From contig NZ_CP070356.1 in the NCBI RefSeq assembly GCF_016919445.1, positions 3,008,001 through 3,072,000 on the forward strand: DNA of 64,000 bases, in the 5' to 3' direction. Below the pieces are notes generated by a model, which was given only the letters and a program-made list of their open reading frames with translations, was not told where the DNA came from and did no database searches. This stretch comes from Pseudomonas sp. PDNC002 (GTDB lineage Bacteria > Pseudomonadota > Gammaproteobacteria > Pseudomonadales > Pseudomonadaceae). Each line of letters begins with the position of its first letter. Position 1 is the first letter of the stretch. Positions 9,193 through 16,603 of this stretch are shown piece after piece. The translations under genes and the position numbers were made by a program.

Positions 9193-9202
9193 CTGGCCGC
9201 TG

Positions 9203-9224
9203 CCCCGCCTGTTCGGGCGGGGTT
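9203..9224 (+). terminator. Terminator-like hairpin after cheR
   Basis: CCCCGCC, a six-base loop, then GGCGGGG and TT, starting 11 bases after the cheR stop. The T tract is very short, so termination strength is uncertain. Confidence 0.5.
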
Positions 9225-9239
9225 CCTGCAATCGCATTC

Positions 9240-10567
9240 ACCTGATCGCGGACAAGGTCCGCTCCTACGCAGTGGTCGGTTGTCGTAGGGGCGGGCGTCG
9301 TCCGCGATGTTCTTGAGCCGCGCCGAATTTCAACGAGGGGCCAGCTCTTTGTAGGAGCGGATCTTATCCGCGATTCGCCCGCAGGCCGGCGCTGGCACCA
9401 CTGGCGGAGTGCGGGCGGTAGTCCATGGAGCTCACCTGCGGCAGCAGATTCCTGCGCTTTGGATTTCGCGGACAAGGTCCGCTCCTACGCAGTGATCGGC
9501 TGTCGTAGGGGGGCGTCGTCCGCGATGTTTTGAGCCGCGCCGAATTTCAACGTGGGGCTGGCTCTTTGTAGGAGCGGATCTTATCCGCGATCCGCCCGCA
9601 GGCCAGCGCTGGCACCACTGGCGGAGTGCGGGCGGTAGTCCATGGAGCTTTCCTGCGGCAGCAGATTCCTGCGCTTTGGATTTCGCGGACAAGGTCCGCT
9701 CCTACGCGGTGATCGGCTGTCGCAGAGGGGCGGGTATCGTCCGCGATGTTTTGAGCCGCGCCGAATTTCAACGAGGGGCCTGCTCTTGTAGGAGCGGATC
9801 TTATCCGCGATCCGCCCGCAGGCTGGCGCTGGCACGATTGGGGGAGTGCGGGCGGTAGTCCATGGAGCTCACCTGCGGCAGCAGATTCCTGCGCTTTGGA
9901 TTTCGCGGACAAGGTCCGCTCCTACGCAGTGATCGGCTGTCGTAGGGGGGCGTCGTCCGCGATGTTTTGAGCCGCGCCGAATTTCAACGTGGGGCCGGCT
10001 CTTTGTAGGAGCGGATCTTATCCGCGATCCGCCCGCAGGCCGGCGCTGGCACCACTGGCGGAGTGCGGGCGGCAGTCCACGGAGCTTCCCTGCAGCAGCA
10101 GATTCCTGCGCTTTGGATTTCGCGGACAAGGTCCGCTCCTACGCAGTGATTGGCTGTCGTAGGGGGCGTCCGCGATGTTCTTGAGCCGCGCCGAATTTCA
10201 ACGAGGGGCCGGCTCTTGTAGGAGCGGATCTTATCCGCGATCCACCCGCAGGCCGGCGCTGGCACGACTGGCGGAGTGCGGGCGGTAGTCCGCGGAGCTT
10301 CCCTGCGGCAGCGGATGCCTGCGCTTTGGATTTCGCGGACAAGGTCCGCTCCTACGCAGTGATCGGCTGTCGCAGAGGGGCGGGCATCGTCCGCGATGTT
10401 TTGAGCCGCGCTGAGGGGCCGGCTCTTTGTAGGAGCGGATCTTATCCGCGATCCACCCGCAGGCCGGCGCTGGCACGACTGTCGGAGTGCGGGCGGCAGT
10501 CCTTGGAGCTCACCTGCGGCAGCAGATTCCTGCGCTTTGGATTTCGCGGACAAGGTCCGCTCCTACG
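9240..10567. repeat. Tandem array of ~211-220 bp units with paired inverted REP elements, between cheR and flgB
   Basis: The element TCGCGGACAAGGTCCGCTCC recurs with spacings of 220, 217, 220, 217, 213 and 211 bases (CGCGGAC cores at 9247, 9467, 9684, 9904, 10121, 10334 and 10545). Between copies each unit carries a conserved spacer (GAGCCGCGCCGAATTTCAAC) and an inverted REP (GTAGGAGCGGATCTTATCCG), then GCGGGCGG...CTGCGGCAGCAGATTCCTGCG. The units are therefore BIME-like pairs duplicated in tandem. There is no gene in 9193-10774; the open frames here repeat with the unit. Confidence 0.93.
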
Positions 10568-10717
10568 GGGAGATTTCCAAGGGGCGGCAAGGCGCAGCGG
10601 CGAGCTTGCCGTCTTGCCCGTAGCGGCAAGGAAATCGGTTGCCGCTTGCCGCTGTTTGCCGCCCCTTGCCGCTCTCTGTACCCACTCAAGCCTTTGATAA
10701 TCAACGATTTGCGAATC

Positions 10718-10733
10718 TGGCACGGGCCTTGCT
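10718..10733 (+). promoter_or_regulatory. Sigma-54 promoter of flgBCDE
   Basis: TGGCAC-GGGCC-TTGCT is a full match to the TGGCAC-N5-TTGCW consensus. It lies 42 bases before the flgB start, leaving about a 30-base leader. Upstream there is a sequence (10691-10711) shared with the flgF promoter region, and a cluster of TTGCCG repeats (10585-10671). Confidence 0.92.
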
Positions 10734-10774
10734 GAAGTGTTGGCAAGCCCACACCGGCAAACAGGTTCGCAACC

Positions 10775-11182
10775 ATGAGCATCAGCTTCGACAAAGCCCT
10801 CGGCATCCACCAGCAAGCACTGAGCTTCCGCTCCCAGCGCGCTGAAGTCCTGGCCAATAACCTGGCCAACGCCGATACGCCCAGCTACAAGGCGCGCGAC
10901 ATGGATTTCGCCTCGGTGCTGGCGGCCCAGTCGGACAAGCTGAAGAACGGCACCTTCAGCACCACCCTGACCAACACCCGCCACATCGAGGCGGATGGCC
11001 TGGCCATGGGGGACGAATCGCTCAAGTACCGCATCCCGAACCAGCCGTCGGTTGACCAGAACACCGTGGATGAGCAGATCGAACAGGCCAACTACGCAGA
11101 GAACTCCGTGCAGTTCCAGGCTTCGTTCACCTTCCTCAACAGCAAGTTCAAAGGGCTGATGAACGCCCTGCGCGGAGAGTAA
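10775..11182 (+). CDS. flgB: Flagellar basal body rod protein FlgB
   Basis: The 135-residue protein carries the N-terminal rod signature (RAEVLANNLANADTPSYKARDMDF) and the C-terminal rod helix ending NSKFKGLMNALRGE. FlgB forms the proximal rod next to the MS ring. It is first in flgBCDE, directly after a sigma-54 promoter, and is followed by flgC after five bases. The length is normal for the family. Confidence 0.96.
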   Translation: MSISFDKALGIHQQALSFRSQRAEVLANNLANADTPSYKARDMDFASVLAAQSDKLKNGTFSTTLTNTRHIEADGLAMGDESLKYRIPNQPSVDQNTVDEQIEQANYAENSVQFQASFTFLNSKFKGLMNALRGE

Positions 11183-11187
11183 TCGCC

Positions 11188-11631
11188 ATGTCGCTCGCCA
11201 GTGTCTTCAACATCGCCGGGACCGGCATGAGTGCCCAGACCACCCGTCTGAACACCACCGCGTCGAACATCGCCAACGCCGAGAGCGTCTCGTCGAGCAT
11301 CGACCAGACCTACCGCGCCCGTCACCCGGTGTTCTCCACCATGCTGCAGAACGCCCAGGGCGGCGACCAGGGATCGCTGTTCGGCGAGACCGACCAGGCC
11401 GGCGCCGGTGTGCAGGTACTGGGCGTGGTCGAGGACCAGAGCCCGCTGGTGCCGCGCTATGAGCCGAACCATCCGGCCGCCGACAAGGACGGTTATGTCT
11501 ACTACCCGAACGTCAACGTGGTGGAGGAGATGGCCGACATGATCTCCGCCAGCCGTTCTTTCCAGAGCAACGCGGAAATGATGAACACCGCCAAGCAGAT
11601 GATGCAGAAGGTCCTGACCCTGGGTCAGTAA
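11188..11631 (+). CDS. flgC: Flagellar basal body rod protein FlgC
   Basis: The 147-residue rod protein has the N-terminal motif MSAQTTRLNTTASNIANAES, the DGYVYYPNVNVVEEMADMI stretch near 105, and the C-terminal helix SNAEMMNTAKQMMQKVLTLG. It is a proximal rod subunit secreted by the flagellar export apparatus. AGAGTAATCGCC precedes the ATG; the spacing to flgB and flgD indicates one transcript. Confidence 0.96.
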   Translation: MSLASVFNIAGTGMSAQTTRLNTTASNIANAESVSSSIDQTYRARHPVFSTMLQNAQGGDQGSLFGETDQAGAGVQVLGVVEDQSPLVPRYEPNHPAADKDGYVYYPNVNVVEEMADMISASRSFQSNAEMMNTAKQMMQKVLTLGQ

Positions 11632-11647
11632 GCGCAGAGGACGCCCC

Positions 11648-12346
11648 ATGAGCATCAATACCGACAACACCACTTCGAACTCGGTCCTCACGTCGCTGAA
11701 CGCGGGACAGAAGAACGCGTCCACGGCCGAGACCGGCACCAGCGCGCTGGGCAAGGATTCCTTCCTGCAGCTGCTGGTGACCCAGTTGAACAACCAGAAC
11801 CCGCTGGACCCGCAGGACAACACCGAGTTCGTCTCCCAGCTGGCGCAGTTCAGCAGCCTGGAGAGCATGGAGAACCTGGATACCACCCTGGGCAGCTTCT
11901 ATTCCTCGTTCCAGTCGTCGCAGGCCCTGCAGGCCTCCTCGCTGGTCGGCCGCTCGGTGATCGTCAACTCCAGCAAGGTTCAGGTCGACGACCCGAGCGC
12001 CGGCGTCAAGGGTTCGCTGGTGATGCCGTCCAAGGGCGATGGCGTGACGCTGAAGATCTACGACGACTCGGGCGACCTGGTCCGCACCGTCGACATGGGC
12101 AGCCAGAAGGCCGGCAACATCGACTTCACCTGGGACGGCAAGAACGACAGCGGCGAGCTGGTGGATGCCGGTTCCTACACCGTGAAGGCCACCGCCACGC
12201 TGGACGGCACCAGTACCGCCCTGACCACCTACCTGCCCGCCACGGTCAACAGCGTCACGCTGGGCCAGAACGGCGGCGAAATGACCCTGAACCTGGCTGG
12301 TATCGGCGCCGTCTCGGCTTCCAGCATTCAGACCATCGGAAAATAA
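11648..12346 (+). CDS. flgD: Flagellar hook capping protein FlgD
   Basis: The 232-residue protein begins with the conserved FlgD segment (LGKDSFLQLLVTQLNNQNPL, near 37-56, then DPQDNTEFVSQLAQFSSLE). It has the FlgD Tudor/FNIII-like region in the second half (FTWDGKNDSGELVDAGSY). FlgD sits at the tip of the growing hook and directs FlgE assembly, and is later replaced by FlgK. Seventeen bases separate it from flgC. Confidence 0.95.
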   Translation: MSINTDNTTSNSVLTSLNAGQKNASTAETGTSALGKDSFLQLLVTQLNNQNPLDPQDNTEFVSQLAQFSSLESMENLDTTLGSFYSSFQSSQALQASSLVGRSVIVNSSKVQVDDPSAGVKGSLVMPSKGDGVTLKIYDDSGDLVRTVDMGSQKAGNIDFTWDGKNDSGELVDAGSYTVKATATLDGTSTALTTYLPATVNSVTLGQNGGEMTLNLAGIGAVSASSIQTIGK

Positions 12347-12373
12347 CGCCGCGTTTCGGCACAGGAGCAACAC

Positions 12374-13681
12374 ATGTCTTTCAATACCGCCCTGAGTGGA
12401 CTCAACGCCGCGTCCATGGATCTGAACGTGACCGGCAACAACATCGCCAACGTCGGCACCACCGGCTTCAAGTCGTCGCGCACCGAGTTCGCCGACCTCT
12501 ATGCCTCGTCGATGCTGGGTACCGGCCGCAACGCCGTGGGTAGCGGCGTGATCACCCAGTCGGTGTCGCAGCAATTCACCCAGGGCAACCTGAACAATAC
12601 CGGTCGCAGCCTGGACCTGTCCGTCAGCGGCAACGGCTTCTTCATGACCAGCGACAACGGCGCCCGCGTGTACACCCGCAACGGCACCTTCCACACCGAT
12701 CCGAGCGGCTACATCATCGATGGCTCGGGCAATCGCCTGCAGGGCTACGGCACCAACGCCAATGGCTCCATCGTCAATGGCGTGATCACCGACCTGAAGG
12801 TCGACACCGCCAACCAGCCGCCGAGCCCGACCACCGCGATCACCTCGACGCTGAGCCTGAACTCCAACGCCACCACGCCCAAGACCACGCCGTTCGATGC
12901 CACCGACTCGGACAGCTACAACTGGTCGACTTCCGTGGACATCTACGACTCCCAGGGCAACTCGCACACCATGACGAACTACTTCGTCAAGGACAGCAGC
13001 AACAACTGGAGCATGTACACCCTGGTGGACGGTCGCAACCCGCAGACCCCGACCAGCACCACGCCGCTGAGCAGTGACCTGACCTTCAACAGCGCCGGCC
13101 AGTTGACGGGTATCGCCTCCACCGGCATGACCGTCAACGCCGACAAGACCATGACGCTCACTGGCTGGGTGCCGGCCGCGGTGACCAACCCCAACTCCAA
13201 CCCGGTGACCTGGGGCGGCAATGGCGCGGCGGGGGCCACTGGCGGCATCAGCCTTGACCTGACCAAGACCACCCAGACCAACGCGGCCTTCGCCGTGACG
13301 GCGGTGACCCAGGACGGCTACGCCACTGGCCAGATGTCCGGCCTGTCGTTCTCCGAAGACGGCCAGATGTATGCCACCTACACCAACGGTCAGTCGAAGG
13401 TGATCGGCCAGGTGATCCTGGCCAACTTCGCCAACACCCAGGGCCTGACCCCGGTGGGCAACACCGGCTGGAAGCAGTCGCTGGCCTCGGGCGAGGCGGT
13501 GATCGGTGCACCGACTTCCGGCACCCTCGGCTCGGTGGGTTCGGGTTCGCTGGAGGAGTCCAACGTCGACCTGACCGCGCAACTGGTGAACCTGATCGTC
13601 GCCCAGCGCAACTACCAGGCGAACGCCAAGACCGTGCAGACCGAAAGCACCATCTCCGACACCATCATCAACATCCGTTGA
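12374..13681 (+). CDS. flgE: Flagellar hook protein FlgE
   Basis: The 435-residue protein has the N-terminal rod/hook motif (MSFNTALSGLNAASMDLNVT, then GNNIANVGTTGFKSSR), a central variable hook domain (about 130-330), and the C-terminal FlgE/F/G signature (LEESNVDLTAQLVNLIVAQR, near 395). It polymerises into the external hook. AGGAGC lies before the ATG. As last gene of flgBCDE it is followed by a strong hairpin, and the next genes are on the opposite strand, which interrupts the usual flgE-flgF adjacency. Confidence 0.96.
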   Translation: MSFNTALSGLNAASMDLNVTGNNIANVGTTGFKSSRTEFADLYASSMLGTGRNAVGSGVITQSVSQQFTQGNLNNTGRSLDLSVSGNGFFMTSDNGARVYTRNGTFHTDPSGYIIDGSGNRLQGYGTNANGSIVNGVITDLKVDTANQPPSPTTAITSTLSLNSNATTPKTTPFDATDSDSYNWSTSVDIYDSQGNSHTMTNYFVKDSSNNWSMYTLVDGRNPQTPTSTTPLSSDLTFNSAGQLTGIASTGMTVNADKTMTLTGWVPAAVTNPNSNPVTWGGNGAAGATGGISLDLTKTTQTNAAFAVTAVTQDGYATGQMSGLSFSEDGQMYATYTNGQSKVIGQVILANFANTQGLTPVGNTGWKQSLASGEAVIGAPTSGTLGSVGSGSLEESNVDLTAQLVNLIVAQRNYQANAKTVQTESTISDTIINIR

Positions 13682-13697
13682 TGGGCTGGTGACAAGC

Positions 13698-13730
13698 AAA
13701 GGCCCCGCCGGGATGACCGGCGGGGCCTTT
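13698..13730. terminator. Bidirectional terminator between flgE and the convergent poxB-like gene
   Basis: AAAGGCCCCGCCGG, loop GATGA, then CCGGCGGGGCCTTT. The stem has A and T runs on both sides, so it can serve both convergent transcripts (flgE ends at 13681, the poxB-like gene at 13750). Confidence 0.88.
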
Positions 13731-13749
13731 GTCGTTCAGTGCGCCGGCT

Positions 13750-15468
13750 TTATCGCACGAGATGGTTTTCGATCATCGTCAGCAGGTCGTCGGAGTGACC
13801 GCTGATGACGGCCTTGGCGGCATACAGCGCCATGCCCTTGGCCGACTCGACGGAGATGGCTGGCGGCAGCACCAGTTCCTGGTCGACCACCACATCCAGC
13901 AACGCGGGGCCGGGTTGTGCCAGCCAATCGACGATGGCCGGCTCCAGCTCGTCGCAATGGGTCACCTTGCGCCCCCATAGTCCGATGGACTGCGCCACCG
14001 GGCCGAAGTCCGGGTTCTGCAGGTTGGTGAAGGCCTCCAGCATGCCTTCCACCCGCTGTTCCAGTTCGACGAAGAACAGGGCGCTGTTGTTGAACACCAC
14101 CAGTTTCAGCGGGATCTTCTCCTGCACCAGCGTCAGCAGATCGCCCAGCAGCATCGACAATCCGCCGTCGCCGCACAGGGCGATGACCTGGCGCTCGGGG
14201 AACGCAACCTTCAGCCCGAGCGCCTGCGGCATGGCATTCGCCATGGTCCCGTGCACCAGGCTGCTGAGGGTGCGCCGTCCCGGCCGGGCGGAGATGTAGC
14301 GCAGCAGCCAGACCATCGGCGAGCCGCCGTCCGCCGTGAACAGGGCGTCCGCGTTGGCGTGGCGGTCGATCAGGGCCGTGAGGTACTGCGGGCGGATCAT
14401 TCCGTTGTGCGTGGGGGTGGCGCGCTGGGCCAGGCTGTCCCGGTCCTTGCGATGACGTTCGAGGCAGTGGTCGAGGAAGGTTCGGTCCGGACGGGGCGTG
14501 ATCATCGGCAGCAGCGCTTCGACGGTACAGCGGATGTCACCCACGGCGCCCAGCGTGATCGGGTGGCGGCGGCCGAGGTGGGCGCTGTCTAGGTCGATCT
14601 GGATGATCGTCGCGTGCGCCGGATAGAACTGCCGCCAGGCGAAGCCGGAACCCAGGATCAGCAAGGTGTCGCAATGGGAAACCGCATGGCAGCCAGCTTC
14701 CTGCCCCATCATCCCGATCATGCCGACGGTGTAGGGATTCTGTGGTTCGAGGAAGTCCTTGGCGCGGGAGGCATGGGCGATGGGGGCTTGCAGGAGGCCA
14801 GCCAGGCGCTTCACTGCATCCTGCGCGCCGGCACACCCGACGCCACCATAGATGGCGATGGAGCGGCCGCTGTTGAGCAGCGCGGCGATCTGCTTCAACT
14901 CGGCATCCGCCGGCCGCACCAGCGGTCGCGGGTGGAACGTCGGGCCAACGGCATCCGGGCTGGGCGCCGGCAGTCCGGCGATGTCCGCCGGCAGGACCAG
15001 CACCGCGACGCCGCGCTTGTTCAGCGCTTCCTGCACGGCCTGGCGGGTCTTGCGCAAGGCCTGTTGCGGGCTGTGGATCTGCTCGCAATAGACGCTGCAC
15101 TGGCGGTAGACCTGCAGGAAGTCGACCTCCTGGGGGAAGTCGAAGCCCTGCTCGTCGCTGAGGATCTGGCTGGCGATCAGCACCACCGGTGCGCCGTTGC
15201 GATGCGACTCGAACAGGCCGTTGACGAAGTGCAGGCTGCCCGGCCCGCAGCTGCCGGCGCACAGGGTCAGGGTATCGCTGATCAACGCGTCGGCGCCGGC
15301 GGCGAAGCCCCCGACTTCTTCGTGACGGACGTGGATCCAGCGTATTTCGCCTTGCCGGCGCAGGGCGTCGGTGAAGTGATTGAGGGTGTCGCCGGGGATG
15401 CCGTAGCAACGCCTGGCGCCTGCCTGGTGGAGAATGTCGACCATGAGTTCGGCCACTGTCTGACTCAT
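13750..15468 (-). CDS. poxB: Thiamine-diphosphate-dependent pyruvate oxidase/dehydrogenase (PoxB-like)
   Basis: The 572-residue protein, the same length as E. coli PoxB, has the three-domain TPP enzyme layout. The N-terminal Pyr domain has the catalytic glutamate in HVRHEEVGGFAAGADA, followed by a central FAD/regulatory domain. The C-terminal PP domain has the TPP/metal motif running from GDGGLSMLLGD (near 433) to VVFNN. The family oxidatively decarboxylates pyruvate to acetate and passes electrons to quinone. There is no signal peptide, so it is cytoplasmic or peripheral. The ATG at 15468 has AGGAG seven bases upstream. It is last in a minus-strand set with an amino-acid-oxidase-like enzyme, a cytochrome c and a RidA protein, suggesting that it consumes the 2-oxo acid they make; the exact substrate is not shown. 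Confidence 0.82.
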   Translation of the reverse strand: MSQTVAELMVDILHQAGARRCYGIPGDTLNHFTDALRRQGEIRWIHVRHEEVGGFAAGADALISDTLTLCAGSCGPGSLHFVNGLFESHRNGAPVVLIASQILSDEQGFDFPQEVDFLQVYRQCSVYCEQIHSPQQALRKTRQAVQEALNKRGVAVLVLPADIAGLPAPSPDAVGPTFHPRPLVRPADAELKQIAALLNSGRSIAIYGGVGCAGAQDAVKRLAGLLQAPIAHASRAKDFLEPQNPYTVGMIGMMGQEAGCHAVSHCDTLLILGSGFAWRQFYPAHATIIQIDLDSAHLGRRHPITLGAVGDIRCTVEALLPMITPRPDRTFLDHCLERHRKDRDSLAQRATPTHNGMIRPQYLTALIDRHANADALFTADGGSPMVWLLRYISARPGRRTLSSLVHGTMANAMPQALGLKVAFPERQVIALCGDGGLSMLLGDLLTLVQEKIPLKLVVFNNSALFFVELEQRVEGMLEAFTNLQNPDFGPVAQSIGLWGRKVTHCDELEPAIVDWLAQPGPALLDVVVDQELVLPPAISVESAKGMALYAAKAVISGHSDDLLTMIENHLVR

Positions 15469-15584
15469 AGTGTGCTCCTGGTTCAAGGGATGGGAGGAGG
15501 GGTTCCAGCCCTCCTGGCCTGATGCCTCCGGCGCCGCGGAAGCTGCGCCGGAGAACCAGGTCCGGGTGGTGTTTCGATGCAGGC

Positions 15585-16091
15585 TCAGCGTTTCTTGCGA
15601 ACGGCGGTGACCTCGATTTCCACCAGCCAGGCGGGATCGAACAGTCCGGCGACCTGGATGGCGGAACGTGCCGGCACCTTGGGCTGGGCGGGCGTGCCGA
15701 AGAACTGGTTGTAGCCATCCATGAAGCCGGCGAAGTCCATGCGTTCGCCTTTCTGCGGATCGGCAACCAGGTACGCCTGCATCTTCACCACGTCACCCAT
15801 GCCCAGGCCCATGGACTTGAGGGTCTGCTCGATGGACTTGAGGACGCTGATGGTCTGGGTCTTGGTGTCGCCGTACACCGCGGTGGCGCCGGACGGGTCT
15901 TTCTGTGGAACGGCGCCGGGCGTCAGCCCGCTGACGTGGATTTCCGAATAGCCCTCGGGCACTTCGACGGCCAGGGCGATGGGGAAGTTGGAGTCCGGCA
16001 GCTTGTAGCGGATGACGTCGGCCGCGTGGGCCGGAAGCGTCGCGGCAAGCAGTGCCAGGGTGGGAAGCGCGAGCAGGGATTTGCCCATCAT
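15585..16091 (-). CDS. Exported RidA/YjgF-family protein (imine/enamine deaminase)
   Basis: The 168-residue protein has a signal peptide (MMGKSLLALPTLALLAATLP then AHA, cleavage near 23) before a complete RidA fold. The conserved C-terminal motif is ARSAIQVAGL (Arg142, equivalent to the catalytic arginine of RidA) followed by LVEIEVTAV with glutamates 158 and 160. Cytoplasmic RidA hydrolyses reactive imines/enamines formed by amino-acid enzymes. Here the leader places it in the periplasm, next to an exported oxidase that should make imino acids. It is 45 bp after the cytochrome gene. An exported RidA is unusual. Substrate and activity are inferred. Confidence 0.85.
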   Translation of the reverse strand: MMGKSLLALPTLALLAATLPAHAADVIRYKLPDSNFPIALAVEVPEGYSEIHVSGLTPGAVPQKDPSGATAVYGDTKTQTISVLKSIEQTLKSMGLGMGDVVKMQAYLVADPQKGERMDFAGFMDGYNQFFGTPAQPKVPARSAIQVAGLFDPAWLVEIEVTAVRKKR

Positions 16092-16136
16092 TGAGTCTCC
16101 TTGAAAGATGGATAGGGGAGGTCTGGGGAGGGCGGG

Positions 16137-16577
16137 TCAGCCTTCCTGGTAGACGATGGGCTTGGGCGGCCGCAGCTCCTTGACCTGCTGCTCGGTGATG
16201 GTCTGGGTGCTCTTGTTGCCGAAGTGGGTGGCGACATAGTTGGCGACGGCGGCGACCTGGGTGTCGTTCAGGTCCTGGGCGAAGCTGGGCATCCCATGCA
16301 GGCCGTTGAGCACGATGGCGGCGGGGTAGTCGGGCGTCGCCAGGCGCGAGTTGCTGGCGAGCTTGGGATACATGCCGGCGCCGCTGTGGGCGCCTTGCCC
16401 CTCGGGCATGTGGCAGCCCTGGCAGATCGACTGGTAGAGCACCGCGCCATCGGTGCTGGTGAAGTTGTTGTTATCGTTCTGGAAGATCGCGTCATCCCGG
16501 CGGTAAGGGTCCTGGGCGGCGCACACGACGGAGGAGGTCAGGGCCAGCAGGACGGCCGCCAGACTGAGTTTGCTCAT
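16137..16577 (-). CDS. Periplasmic c-type cytochrome
   Basis: From the ATG at 16577 the protein has 146 residues, with a signal peptide (MSKLSLAAVLLALTSSVVCA) and one class I heme site, CQGCH at 52-56. A probable axial methionine lies in LHGMPSFAQDLND near 110. The fold is that of a small monoheme electron carrier. It starts 26 bp after the amino-acid-oxidase-like gene, and the most likely role is as its electron acceptor, feeding the respiratory chain. The longer in-frame extension upstream overlaps that gene and has no leader sequence. Confidence 0.9.
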   Translation of the reverse strand: MSKLSLAAVLLALTSSVVCAAQDPYRRDDAIFQNDNNNFTSTDGAVLYQSICQGCHMPEGQGAHSGAGMYPKLASNSRLATPDYPAAIVLNGLHGMPSFAQDLNDTQVAAVANYVATHFGNKSTQTITEQQVKELRPPKPIVYQEG

Positions 16578-16603
16578 GATGTGGGTTCCTGTTCGAAAGG
16601 GAA

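Noticed and set aside
9173-10697. Many 60-190 codon open frames on both strands between cheR and flgB
   Set aside because: They follow the repeat period and consist of translated REP units (for example ADKVRSY, GADLVRE); not genes.
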